From: Bacillota bacterium
GTDB lineage: Bacteria > Bacillota > Clostridia > Acetivibrionales > DTU013
Length of the DNA: 64,000 nt
Assembly (NCBI GenBank): GCA_023399355.1
Contig: JAEWQC010000349.1
Span: 7,867 to 71,866 of the forward strand
Reading direction: 5' to 3'
Shown here: positions 1 through 8,289 of the stretch, one piece after another
How the letters are laid out: each line of letters starts with the position of its first letter
Position numbering within the stretch: the first letter of the stretch is position 1
Translations under genes and position numbers: made by a program
The notes under the pieces: generated by a model
Seen by the model: the letters and a program-made list of their open reading frames with translations, nothing else
The model's database searches: none
What the model was told of the DNA's origin: nothing

Positions 1-180
1 ATGATTCTGTATGGAACGAAGCAGTTTTTCCGGAGAATAGGAATTTATCAACCGCTGGGGAATTCCTGTTCCGGAGAAAGAGAAGTAGTTCTGCTGTCTT
101 CAGGCAGTGATACCACTTTCCCTGTCTGGGAGCCTGTTCAGGATGCTCGCATCCATCAAAGGGGCCCCGGGGTTTTCTGA
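1..180 (+). other. Window-edge open frame, unidentified
   Basis: An open frame runs from the first base to a TGA at 178-180 (59 codons). The first codon happens to be ATG, but nothing upstream is visible, so this may be the 3' end of a gene cut by the window or simply non-coding DNA. I do not recognise the peptide. A second frame is also open to about base 110. The next gene begins 55 bp later behind a GGAGG ribosome site. Confidence 0.2.
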
Positions 181-234
181 CACTGGAACGGTTATGAACG
201 AAAGGAATTTTCCTGGGGATGGAGGGACGGCAAT

Positions 235-1326
235 ATGGCCGGTATTTTGTATTCAGATGTGAAAAAGGATCAAATGACACCAAAGGAAAGAGATGCAGCT
301 ATTGCTGAAAATAAGCCTTATGACAGAATACAATGCGAGCTCTTTATCGGAGGACATGCCGCTAAATTAATAGGCTCAAAGGTATCGGACCTGCATCTTG
401 ATCTCGATAAGATGGTTGAAGCACAGATAGCAATCCGCAAGACTTATGAAACAGAATCCGCATTTATCGGACCGGGACTTCATGGCCTGGCGGAAGCAAT
501 AGGCAGCAAGGTCGCATTTCCTGATTACAATACCCCTTATATTACAGACTTTGCTGTAAAGGAGTTTTCCGATATTGACAAGCTGGAGAGGATCGATCCT
601 TTGAAAGCCGGCAGGCTTCCGCTGATGTTTGAAGGGTTGAAGAGGGTTCAGGAAGCACTTGGGCAGGAACTGAACGTCTTTACCGAGGTTGCAGGACCCT
701 TTACAACAACTGCGAACCTCAGGGGGACGGATTTGCTTCTGAAGGATTTGTACAGGTCTCCTGAATTTGTCCACAAGCTTTTACGGCTTGCTGCAGATTC
801 AACCATAGCGTATATCAAGGAAGCGGCAAAAATTGGTGTTGATATCTCTATTGCTGATCCTACAGCATCCGGAACACTAATCAGTGAAACTCATTTTAAG
901 GAATTTGCCTTACCATATCTGAAAGAAGTGACCGACAGCATTATTCAATATACTGGAAATGCTCCAATGCTGCATATTTGCGGCAAAACGGAAAAACTGT
1001 GGAATTCCATGGCGGAATCCGGTGCAGTTGCACTCAGCCTTGATGATGTGATTGATCTGGAGGAGGCAAAACGTACTGTCGGGGATAAAGTGAAACTGAT
1101 CGGCAATGTAAGGCCTACGGCAGTCATGTATCTCGGAACACCGGAGGATGTGCACAATAATGCAAGGGAATGCCTCAGAAAGGCTTATGACAACCCCAAG
1201 GGATATGTCCTTGCACTTGGATGTGAGCTGCCCAATGATACGCCGCCTGAAAATATGCATGCATTGCTTCACGCGGCACGAAAATACGGGCAATATCCTT
1301 TCAATCCTGAACTGTTCAGTGCATGA
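235..1326 (+). CDS. MtaA/URO-D family zinc methyltransferase, paralog 1
   Basis: A 363-residue protein of the uroporphyrinogen decarboxylase fold, MtaA/CmuA branch. This branch moves a methyl group between a corrinoid protein and a thiol. The zinc-ligand pattern of that branch is visible: His247-x-Cys249 (LHICG) and Cys330 (LALGC). Other family signatures are GPF near residue 154 and ADPTASG near 208. The start is ATG after GGAGG. It is the first of three tandem paralogs of identical length. True uroporphyrinogen decarboxylase is unlikely, because the Cys/His zinc set marks the methyltransferase branch. The thiol acceptor and the methyl donor cannot be read from sequence, and no corrinoid-binding protein lies in the window. 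Confidence 0.88.
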   Translation: MAGILYSDVKKDQMTPKERDAAIAENKPYDRIQCELFIGGHAAKLIGSKVSDLHLDLDKMVEAQIAIRKTYETESAFIGPGLHGLAEAIGSKVAFPDYNTPYITDFAVKEFSDIDKLERIDPLKAGRLPLMFEGLKRVQEALGQELNVFTEVAGPFTTTANLRGTDLLLKDLYRSPEFVHKLLRLAADSTIAYIKEAAKIGVDISIADPTASGTLISETHFKEFALPYLKEVTDSIIQYTGNAPMLHICGKTEKLWNSMAESGAVALSLDDVIDLEEAKRTVGDKVKLIGNVRPTAVMYLGTPEDVHNNARECLRKAYDNPKGYVLALGCELPNDTPPENMHALLHAARKYGQYPFNPELFSA

Positions 1327-1394
1327 AAGCAGGCCGCAGGCCATTGGAAGGCTGGTTGGAGCAGATGTTGAACTTCAAAGAAAGGGGAATCAAT

Positions 1395-2486
1395 ATGGCG
1401 GATGTTCTATATTCAGATGTAAAAAAAGACCAAATGACCCCAAAAGAAAGAGATGCAGCCATTGCTGACCATAAACCGTATGACAGGATACCGTGCAGTC
1501 TTTTTATCGGAGAGCATTCAGCAAAGCTTATCGGGTCAAAGGTTTCGGATTTGCATCTGAAACTTGATAAAATGCTTGAGGCACAGATAGCAGCCCGCAA
1601 GGTGTATGAATCGGAGTCGGCAGGCGTGGGACCCGGACTTCAGGGCCTGGCTGAAGCCATAGGCAGTAAAGTCGCATTCCCGGATTATAACACCCCATAT
1701 ATTTCGGACTTCGCAGTGAAGGAATTCTCCGATATCGACAAACTGGAAGTCATCGACCCTTTAAAAGCGGGGAGACTTCCACTGTTGCTGGAAGGCCTGA
1801 AAAGGATAAAAGAAGCCCTTGGACAGGAGGTCAATATCTCCACGGGAGTAGCCGGACCATTTACAACGGCTGCCAACCTCAGAGGTACGGATATTCTGCT
1901 GAAGGATCTGTATCGTGCTCCCGAGTTTGCCCACAGGCTCCTGAGACTGGCAACCGATTCGACGATAGCCTATGTGAAGGAAGCAGCCGGAATTGGTATA
2001 ACTATTTCTATTGCCGAGCCTACCGCGTCCGGTACACTCATAGGGGAGACTCATTTTGAAAAATTTGCCCTGCCCTATCTGAAAGAACTGACAGACAGTA
2101 TTATTGAGTATTCCGGCAAAGCGCCATCCCTGCATATCTGCGGTAATACGAAAAAAATATGGAACTTCATGGCGGATAGCGGCGCCAGTTCATTAAGCCT
2201 CGATGATGCGATTGATCTGGAAGAAGCAAAACATGCTGTCGGAGACAGGGTAAAGCTGATCGGGAATGTAAGGCCGACTGCAACCATGTATCTGGGCACA
2301 CCGGAAGATGTGGACAGGAATGCAAAGGAATGTCTCACAAAGGCATACGATAACCCAAAAGGATATGTATTGGCGCTTGGATGCGGACTACCGGCCGATA
2401 CCCCTCCTGAAAACATACATGCGCTGCTGCATGCCGCACGGAAATACGGGCAGTATCCAGTGAATCCTGAACTGTTCAGTTCCTGA
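1395..2486 (+). CDS. MtaA/URO-D family zinc methyltransferase, paralog 2
   Basis: The second tandem copy is 363 residues from the ATG at 1395, exactly the length of its neighbours. An upstream in-frame codon would extend it by 24 residues, but the match to paralogs 1 and 3 begins at 1395, 8 nt after AAAGGGG. The zinc ligands are kept: LHICG near residue 247 and GC near 330. It lies 68 bp after paralog 1, so both are probably on one transcript. Differences between copies are scattered rather than clustered, which fits old duplication with retained function. The role is inferred: methyl transfer between a corrinoid and a thiol. Confidence 0.88.
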   Translation: MADVLYSDVKKDQMTPKERDAAIADHKPYDRIPCSLFIGEHSAKLIGSKVSDLHLKLDKMLEAQIAARKVYESESAGVGPGLQGLAEAIGSKVAFPDYNTPYISDFAVKEFSDIDKLEVIDPLKAGRLPLLLEGLKRIKEALGQEVNISTGVAGPFTTAANLRGTDILLKDLYRAPEFAHRLLRLATDSTIAYVKEAAGIGITISIAEPTASGTLIGETHFEKFALPYLKELTDSIIEYSGKAPSLHICGNTKKIWNFMADSGASSLSLDDAIDLEEAKHAVGDRVKLIGNVRPTATMYLGTPEDVDRNAKECLTKAYDNPKGYVLALGCGLPADTPPENIHALLHAARKYGQYPVNPELFSS

Positions 2487-2529
2487 AAGAGGCATGATGA
2501 CAGGCAAACATGCCAAATAGGATTTTAAA

Positions 2530-2612
2530 AGGATCATAAGTCGAAACCAGTTGACCAGAAAAGCTAGAGACTAGGTTTGCAATCGCTATGGATTGCACAA
2601 CGTGGTCTTTTT
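2530..2612 (+). promoter_or_regulatory. Leader A: hairpin motif plus terminator before paralog 3
   Basis: The core at 2547-2573 reads CCAGTTGA, then CCAG-AAAAG-CTAG, then AGACTA. It is followed at once by an intrinsic terminator: a 16-bp imperfect stem (2569-2584 with 2591-2607), a 6-nt loop and five T. The core matches leader C at about 22 of 27 bases. No good promoter is visible, so it may act on read-through from paralog 2. The element looks like an attenuator. AGTC at 2539-2542 can pair with GACT at the foot of the terminator, a possible antiterminator. The ligand is unknown. Confidence 0.6.
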
Positions 2613-2696
2613 GATTTATTGGCAGAGGACACAGGCATAGACCAGAAAAGAAATATCACAATATAAAAAGAATTCTTAGAAAGAAGGGACGTCAAT

Positions 2697-3788
2697 ATGT
2701 CAAGCACTTTGTACGCAGACGTAAAGAAAGACCAGATGACACCAAAGGAAAGGGATGCTGCCATTGCAGAAAATAAACCGTATGACAGGATACAATGCGC
2801 ACTTTTTATCGGAGAGCATGCAGCAAAACTTATAGGCGCAAAAGCTTCCGACCTGCACCTGGATGTTGACAAAATACTTGAAGCGCAGAAGGCAATCCAC
2901 AAGGTATATGATGCGGAGACAGCCGGTGTCGGACCGGGACTTCAGGGCATGGCGGAAGCGATAGGCAGCAAGGTTGCATTCCCCGATTACAGTACTCCGT
3001 ACATATCGGAATTTGCCGTTAAGGAAATATCTGATTTAGACAAGCTGGAGGTCGCCGATCCCTTGAAGTCCGGGAGGCTTCCGCTGCTGCTTGAAGCGCT
3101 GAAGAGGATTAAGGAAGCGCTTGGAAATGAGGTAAATGTTTCTACCTGGGTTGCGGGACCGTTTTCAACAGCTGCAAACCTCAGGGGCACGGATGTGCTG
3201 CTGAAGGACCTGTATCGCTCCCCGGAGTTTGCACACAGACTTCTGAGGCTTGCTACGGACTCGACCATAGCCTATGTCAGGGAGGCGGCAAAACTGGGCA
3301 TCTATTTCTCCATTTGCGACCCCACTGCATCCGGGACCTTGATTAGTGAAAACCATTTCAAAAAGTATGCGCTGCCATATCTGAAAGAATTGACAAACAG
3401 CATTATTGAAGCATCGGGAACAAAACCGGTATTGCACATATGCGGAAATTCATCAAAGATATGGAATTACATGGCGGAGACGGGAGCCAGCGCGCTTAGC
3501 CTTGATGATGTAATTGATCTTGAAGAGGCAAAGCATGCTGTTGGAGACAAGGTGCAGCTGATAGGCAATATCAGGCCTACTGCGACTATGTATCTTGGCA
3601 CTCCTGAGGATGTGGACAATAATGCAAAAGAATGCCTCAGAAAGGCGTACGATAATCCCAAAGGTTATGTTCTCGGGCTTGGATGCGGACTGCCGAATGA
3701 TACGCGTCCGGAAAACATACATGCCCTTGTTCATGCAGCCCGGAAATATGGCCAGTATCCTTTGAATCCAGAGCTTTTCAGTGCTTGA
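2697..3788 (+). CDS. MtaA/URO-D family zinc methyltransferase, paralog 3
   Basis: The third copy has 363 residues with the same zinc set (LHICG near 247, LGLGC ending at Cys330). The start is ATG 10 nt after GAAGGGA. Unlike copies 1 and 2 it sits behind its own leader and terminator (leader A), so it can be expressed separately. It carries several substitutions in otherwise constant stretches (for example STWVAGPFST instead of a T-x-VAGPFTT form). These suggest a different partner or substrate, which is inference. The 3' end is followed 2 bp later by a dispersed repeat element. Confidence 0.88.
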   Translation: MSSTLYADVKKDQMTPKERDAAIAENKPYDRIQCALFIGEHAAKLIGAKASDLHLDVDKILEAQKAIHKVYDAETAGVGPGLQGMAEAIGSKVAFPDYSTPYISEFAVKEISDLDKLEVADPLKSGRLPLLLEALKRIKEALGNEVNVSTWVAGPFSTAANLRGTDVLLKDLYRSPEFAHRLLRLATDSTIAYVREAAKLGIYFSICDPTASGTLISENHFKKYALPYLKELTNSIIEASGTKPVLHICGNSSKIWNYMAETGASALSLDDVIDLEEAKHAVGDKVQLIGNIRPTATMYLGTPEDVDNNAKECLRKAYDNPKGYVLGLGCGLPNDTRPENIHALVHAARKYGQYPLNPELFSA

Positions 3789-3789
3789 A

Positions 3790-3935
3790 ATATAACGGGG
3801 TTATAATGTCCCCCACCTCCTGGCCCTTTTGCTTTCGCAAAAAGCCTGGGTGGCGGGGGTAACGATTTGGTTTTCAAGCGGTGAGCGTGTCTCACGCCTC
3901 GTTGAAATGCAGCAGCGGTAAGAAAATGTGTTATA
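3790..3935 (+). repeat. Dispersed two-hairpin intergenic repeat, copy 1
   Basis: This is the longest copy. The first half folds as CCCCCACC...GGTGGCGGGGG around an inner TTTTGC...GCAAAA stem. The second half holds the family signature CGATTTGGTTTTCAAGCGG and a GTGAG/CTCAC hairpin, ending near GCAGCAGCGGTAAG. It begins 2 bp after the stop of paralog 3. Related copies lie near 7.83, 12.09, 30.55, 45.56, 45.66 and 62.0 kb, with a partial copy near 45.74 kb. Confidence 0.7.
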
Positions 3936-3968
3936 AAAAAATATAAAAACGAATGAGGTGCAAAAAAC

Positions 3969-5273
3969 ATGTCGGAATCAAATTTTAGTTTTGACACAAT
4001 AAAGGTAAGAGGGGGATATAACCCAAAGGATCATAATTATGCGGTATCTGTACCGATTTATCAGACAGCGTCGTTTGAACTTGGCGGTACGGATCGTTTC
4101 GAAAGGCTCAGAACCTTCAAGGAAGGAGGTTATTTTTATACAAGGCTTGGCAACCCCACCGTTGCAGTACTGGAGGAAAGGGTGGCTGCGCTGGATGGAG
4201 CGGCGGCGGCTGTAGCAGTTGCATCGGGCATGTCTGCAATTACGCTGACCTTGTTTTGCGTAGCGGAAGGCGGAGGAAGAATTATTACAACGAAGCAGCT
4301 TTATGGCGGTACAGCAGACAGCTTTAGCCTTATATATCCCAAATTCGGAATAGCAATAGATAAAGTTGACAATCCCAATGACCCTGAAGAATTCAGGAAA
4401 GCCATTAAAGAGGATACCAGGGCGATATTTATAGAATCCATCAGCAATCCCAATGCGATTGTGGCTGATATAGAAGCAATTGCCAGAATTGCACATGAGA
4501 ATAATATTCCGCTGATTGTAGACAACACTTTCGCTACGCCTTATCTTCTCAATCCAATCAAGTACGGTGCCGACATTGTCATCTATTCAGCAACAAAAGC
4601 GCTCAGCGGACATGGGAATGTAATTGCCGGACTGATTCTGGAAAGCGGAAAATTCAACTGGGCAAATGGCAAGTTCCCTCAATTTGCGCAGCCAACTTAT
4701 TTTTTCAGAGACGATCAGGGCAAAGAAAGAGGTATTATTGAAGTATTCCCGGAAATACCGTTTTCCATAAAATTGCGTTTCCATTACCTTGCTTACTTTG
4801 GCGCGGCTTTGAGTCCTTTTGATGCGTATCTTGTATTGCTTGGCCTGGAAACTTTGTCCGAGCGCGTACAAAAGCAGGTTTCAAATACGGAGACAATCAT
4901 TCGCTATCTGGAAAAGGTAAAGCAAGTGACATGGATAGAACATCCTGCAGCTAAATCCAGCCCTTACAAGGAATTGGCACAAAAATACCTCCCCAGGGGA
5001 GCCGGTTCAACCTTTTCCTTTGGTGTAAAGGGCACAAAGGAACAAGTATACAAATTTCTGGATTCAGTCCGATTATTTAGCTATCAGGCGAATGTAGGAG
5101 ATGCAAGGTCTTTGATCATCGACCCTCCGAACGTCACTCATGGCGAATTGAATCTGAAGGAACAGAAGTCTGCAGATATAGCGCCCGAGACGATAAGGCT
5201 TTCAATAGGCCTGGAAGATGCAAATGACCTGATTGCCGATCTGGAACAGGCTTTTGCACAAGCTTTCAAATAA
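3969..5273 (+). CDS. metY: O-acetylhomoserine sulfhydrylase (aminocarboxypropyltransferase)
   Basis: A 434-residue PLP enzyme of the Cys/Met-metabolism family, at the length usual for MetY and longer than cystathionine gamma-synthase. It joins O-acetylhomoserine with sulfide or methanethiol to give homocysteine or methionine. Visible marks are TRLGNPT near residue 60, the DNTFATPYL aspartate region, the PLP lysine K210 in YSATKALSGHG and a C-terminal RLSIGLED. The start is ATG after GAGGTG. It stands between three URO-D methyltransferases and DUF1638, in the same direction. That suggests it may use a methylated thiol product (inference). No S-box or T-box leader is visible. Confidence 0.93.
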   Translation: MSESNFSFDTIKVRGGYNPKDHNYAVSVPIYQTASFELGGTDRFERLRTFKEGGYFYTRLGNPTVAVLEERVAALDGAAAAVAVASGMSAITLTLFCVAEGGGRIITTKQLYGGTADSFSLIYPKFGIAIDKVDNPNDPEEFRKAIKEDTRAIFIESISNPNAIVADIEAIARIAHENNIPLIVDNTFATPYLLNPIKYGADIVIYSATKALSGHGNVIAGLILESGKFNWANGKFPQFAQPTYFFRDDQGKERGIIEVFPEIPFSIKLRFHYLAYFGAALSPFDAYLVLLGLETLSERVQKQVSNTETIIRYLEKVKQVTWIEHPAAKSSPYKELAQKYLPRGAGSTFSFGVKGTKEQVYKFLDSVRLFSYQANVGDARSLIIDPPNVTHGELNLKEQKSADIAPETIRLSIGLEDANDLIADLEQAFAQAFK

Positions 5274-5278
5274 AACAT

Positions 5279-5935
5279 ATGAAAATTAAAGTGATTGCAT
5301 GTGAAGTGATGAAAGAGGAACTGCTTCTGGTCAACACGGAGAATACCGTTGATTGGCACTTTGTTTCAATGGGGCTGCATACGCGGCCCCAAAAACTTCA
5401 GGAGGAATTGAAAAGTATTCTGGAAAAGATTACGGAGGATTACGACAGGGTGATCCTTGGCTTCGGACTGTGCGGTGGCGCAGTGCGGGGCCTGAAAGCA
5501 GATCATTATACACTGACCATACCAAGGATACATGATTGTATCCCTGTTTTTTTAGGTTCCAGAAAAAGATTCGAACAGTTGCAGAAGACTCCAGGCACCT
5601 TTTATCTTACCAGCGGATGGCTTGAATGCGGTACTCCTGTCATGACGGAATATCAGCGGGTTTGTCAAAAATATGGGGAGAAAAAAGCGAAAATTGTCTT
5701 TAGCAGGATGTATGACAGCTATAAACGTGTTCTTTTTCTTCATACGGACCATCCAAGGGATGAGGCAGGACTGGCGGCTTCCAAAGAAATTGCAGTACTT
5801 CTCGAACTGGAATGTCATACAACGGATGGCAGTTCTGACTATTTGAACAAGTTGGTGAATGGTCCATGGGAAGAGGCTGAATTCATTCAACTTGAGCCGG
5901 GTGAGGTGTTGAAGGATTCACATTTCAACCCTTGA
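5279..5935 (+). CDS. DUF1638 family protein
   Basis: A 218-residue soluble protein matching DUF1638, with conserved GFGLCGGAVRGL near residue 61, a PRIHDC motif near 82 and TSGWLECG near 110. Proteins of this family are often found beside corrinoid methyltransferase genes, but their biochemistry is not settled. The several Cys and His residues in conserved blocks could bind a metal (inference). It starts 5 bp after the metY stop, so the two genes are co-transcribed. After it comes a complete new promoter and leader for the next URO-D gene. Confidence 0.8.
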   Translation: MKIKVIACEVMKEELLLVNTENTVDWHFVSMGLHTRPQKLQEELKSILEKITEDYDRVILGFGLCGGAVRGLKADHYTLTIPRIHDCIPVFLGSRKRFEQLQKTPGTFYLTSGWLECGTPVMTEYQRVCQKYGEKKAKIVFSRMYDSYKRVLFLHTDHPRDEAGLAASKEIAVLLELECHTTDGSSDYLNKLVNGPWEEAEFIQLEPGEVLKDSHFNP

Positions 5936-6002
5936 TTGCATCCCTTTATTTCCCGTTAAAACATTTATTCCATCAAAACAGAGCGAAATAATACAAACCC
6001 GG

Positions 6003-6136
6003 TTGACATTCCGTCTTTTAAAAGTTAAAATATATTAAAAAGATAGGAATAATATAGTCTATTCGGGTGACTGGAAATACCGGAGGCCGGACTGAAGCAT
6101 TGTAATGACAACGTTTCAGACCGGCCTTATTTTTTT
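6003..6136 (+). promoter_or_regulatory. Promoter and leader B with terminator, before URO-D gene 4
   Basis: There is a perfect sigma-A promoter: TTGACA at 6003, 17-bp spacer, TAAAAT at 6026. The leader starts with AGATAGGAATAATATAG, then GGGTGA, a hairpin CTGG-AAATA-CCGG, then AG. A strong terminator follows (GGCCGGACTGAAGC at 6085 with GTTTCAGACCGGCC at 6113, then a T run to 6136). The hairpin bases differ from leader C but still pair, which is compensatory change. The terminator ends only 21 nt before the start codon, so expression must require antitermination. Confidence 0.7.
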
Positions 6137-6157
6137 GATTGTAGAGGAGCTGATCTT

Positions 6158-7186
6158 TTGGAGTCCAGAGAGATTATTCTAAATGCATTAAATCAGCAAA
6201 AAACGCCGAGACTTCCTGTAGCCATTTTATCAGGAGGCGCATGGACCTTCAACAGAAGAGGACTTACTCTCGAAAAAACCTTGTCGATCGGTGCGGAAAA
6301 AGCGGCGGAGATTCTTGAGGAAACAAACGAAATCATCAAATCCGACATTGTCTGGCCGGGCTCGGGATATCATAACCTGGCAATAAGAGCTATCGGCGGG
6401 GAAATAAAATTCCGTGCAAAAGGAACGCCGGATGTGCAGGAGGTGCTGTTAAAGGAAGTAAAGGATGTCGATGCTGTCAATCTTGACGGTTTGAAGAATG
6501 ACAGCGACATCAGCACATTAGTTGAGACAACTGCCATTTTGAGCAGGTCCATTGGAAAAAGAACGCTGGTAGGGACCAGCCAATGGGGACCGTTTACGCT
6601 TGCAGGACATGTATACGGCGTGGAAAGGCTGATGAGAAGCATCTACAGGGACAAGGCAGCAGTCCGGGCCGTGCTTGAATTTACATCCGAACTTTGTTAC
6701 AGATACCTGAAATTATATGTTGATTCGGGTGTTGAAATTGTTTCAATTGCCGATCCGACTTCTTCAGGGGACCTCATATCAAGGGAGCAATTCAGAGAAT
6801 TTTCTCTTCCCTATCTTAAAAAAGTTACAGGCAAATTGGCTGCGGATGGTGTCCTTGTGAGCATCCATATTTGCGGTAATATTGATGACAGGCTAGACTT
6901 GATTCCTGAAACCGGTGCGAAAAATCTATCACTGGATTATAAAGTTGATCTGCAGAAAGCTTCAGGAATTCTGAATGGGAAAATGACGTTCTCGGGAAAT
7001 ATGAATCCTGTAGCAGTGATGCAGAATGAAACACCTGAAGGCGTGGCTGCTGCATGCCGCGAATGTATTGAAAAAGCCGGCGGGAGCAGTTATATATTGA
7101 TGCCCGGTTGTGACCTGCCGCCCGCGGTGCCGATTGAAAATATACTTGCAATGGTACGAGCAGCAAGAGATACTGAAGTTTTGTAA
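6158..7186 (+). CDS. URO-D fold methyltransferase, divergent fourth member
   Basis: The protein has 342 residues from a TTG start, 12 nt after GAGGAG. It is clearly in the same fold family but only distantly like the three tandem copies. The zinc ligands are kept: His237-x-Cys239 (IHICG) and Cys318 (PGCDLPP). GPFTLAG near 144 and ADPTSSG near 199 match the family. It closely resembles MtaA-like methylcobalamin:thiol methyltransferases; the thiol is not known. It is governed by leader B and is followed by an HD hydrolase 32 bp downstream. Confidence 0.87.
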   Translation: MESREIILNALNQQKTPRLPVAILSGGAWTFNRRGLTLEKTLSIGAEKAAEILEETNEIIKSDIVWPGSGYHNLAIRAIGGEIKFRAKGTPDVQEVLLKEVKDVDAVNLDGLKNDSDISTLVETTAILSRSIGKRTLVGTSQWGPFTLAGHVYGVERLMRSIYRDKAAVRAVLEFTSELCYRYLKLYVDSGVEIVSIADPTSSGDLISREQFREFSLPYLKKVTGKLAADGVLVSIHICGNIDDRLDLIPETGAKNLSLDYKVDLQKASGILNGKMTFSGNMNPVAVMQNETPEGVAAACRECIEKAGGSSYILMPGCDLPPAVPIENILAMVRAARDTEVL

Positions 7187-7218
7187 GGATCATCAAAAAA
7201 GAGAAGGAAGGGTTACCT

Positions 7219-7821
7219 TTGGCCGAACGAACCAATGACAGGGAAGCAGCTGTAAAACTTTTAAAGGAGTATGTGAAAACGGAGAGCCTTATCCGGCATG
7301 CTCTTGCCGTGGAGGCAGTCATGCGGCATTTCGCGCGCCTCCTGGATGCCGGTGATGAAGAAAAATGGGGCATCATCGGATTATTACACGATATTGACTA
7401 TGAAAGGTTTCCCGACCAGCACTGCTTTAAAACCAGAGAAATATTGACCAGTGCCGGTTGGCCCGAAGAATATATCAGAGCTGTTGAGAGCCATGGCTAC
7501 AAGCTGGTGAATGATGTAGAACCGATAGATGTCCTGGAAAAGGTGCTTTACACCACGGACGAACTGACAGGCCTGATTGCGGCGACGGCTGTTCTCAGAC
7601 CCAGCCGGAGCCTGTTTGATCTGAACGTCAAGTCTGTTAAAAAGAAATGGAAACAGAAGGGCTTTGCGGCAGGAGTCAACCGTGAGGTGATAGAAGACGG
7701 AGCAAAGCTATTGGGAATGGAAATTGACTTTATCATCGGGCAGACCATAAAGGGAATGCAGAATGTTGCGGAGGAAATCGGCCTGAAGGGTGATCCGGGA
7801 CAGACGGCAGAGAATGAGTAG
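7219..7821 (+). CDS. HD-domain phosphohydrolase
   Basis: A 200-residue protein starting at TTG after GGAAGGG. The HD signature is present: His27, the pair His57-Asp58 in LLHDID, and a later conserved Asp in TTDELTG near residue 110. Such proteins hydrolyse phosphate esters or nucleotides in a metal-dependent way. The exact substrate is not predictable. It lies 32 bp after the fourth URO-D gene in the same direction, so it is probably its operon partner. HD proteins of this size are often found next to URO-D methyltransferases, but no shared role is proven. Confidence 0.82.
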   Translation: MAERTNDREAAVKLLKEYVKTESLIRHALAVEAVMRHFARLLDAGDEEKWGIIGLLHDIDYERFPDQHCFKTREILTSAGWPEEYIRAVESHGYKLVNDVEPIDVLEKVLYTTDELTGLIAATAVLRPSRSLFDLNVKSVKKKWKQKGFAAGVNREVIEDGAKLLGMEIDFIIGQTIKGMQNVAEEIGLKGDPGQTAENE

Positions 7822-7828
7822 CGGAGAT

Positions 7829-7945
7829 ATAACGAGGCAAAAAACGTCCCCATTTCTATAAGTGGCGGGTACCGATTCGGTTTTCAGGCGACGGGCATAT
7901 CTCCCGCCCGGATTGCATGGGCAAGCAGCAAGCTTACTTTGCGAC
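7829..7945 (+). repeat. Dispersed two-hairpin intergenic repeat, copy 2
   Basis: The element begins 8 bp after the HD gene stop with TATAACGAGGC and carries the family signature CGATTCGGTTTTCAGGCG followed by GGGCATATCTCCCGCCC. The first hairpin is shortened compared with copy 1 (only CCCC...AAGTGGCGGG remains). Confidence 0.65.
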
Positions 7946-8031
7946 CGGCCTCATTGTACCTTGGTAAGGAAATGCTTCGATAACCGAAACAGTTCCTTTG
8001 AATCGAGGCGTTTTAATTCATTCAATAGGGG

Positions 8032-8165
8032 TTGACATTTGAATCCATATCGTTTAAAATATAGTAAAGCAATAGGAAAAGTATGCATAGATGTGCTGGT
8101 TGACCAGAAAGACTGGAGACTAAGCTGGAAAAGCACCAATTGGTGTTTTGAAGCTTAGTCTTTTT
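8032..8165 (+). promoter_or_regulatory. Promoter and leader C with terminator, before nifH-like gene
   Basis: The promoter is TTGACA at 8032, 17-bp spacer, TAAAAT at 8055. The leader has AATAGGAAAAGTATG, then CTGG-TTGA-CCAG-AAAGA-CTGG at 8096-8116. The middle CCAG can pair with either flanking CTGG, so two exclusive hairpins are possible. AGACTA follows and runs into the terminator (GACTAAGCT at 8118 with AGCTTAGTC at 8152, then five T). From 8166 to 8289 there is only an AT-rich untranslated stretch with GGAG before the start codon. Confidence 0.7.
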
Positions 8166-8289
8166 GTTTTTAGCGTTCATGGGAGTTGTTTTTGATGGAA
8201 GCAGACCTGCATTCATTAAAATAGCTGACATAAGTATCAGTGGGGGATGAAATTTTAATTTTATCATAATATTTAAAGGAGACTAAATC

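Noticed and set aside
3790..3968. Possible SAM (S-box), T-box or cobalamin riboswitch before metY
   Set aside because: None of the conserved segments of these classes is present. The gap is filled by the dispersed repeat.
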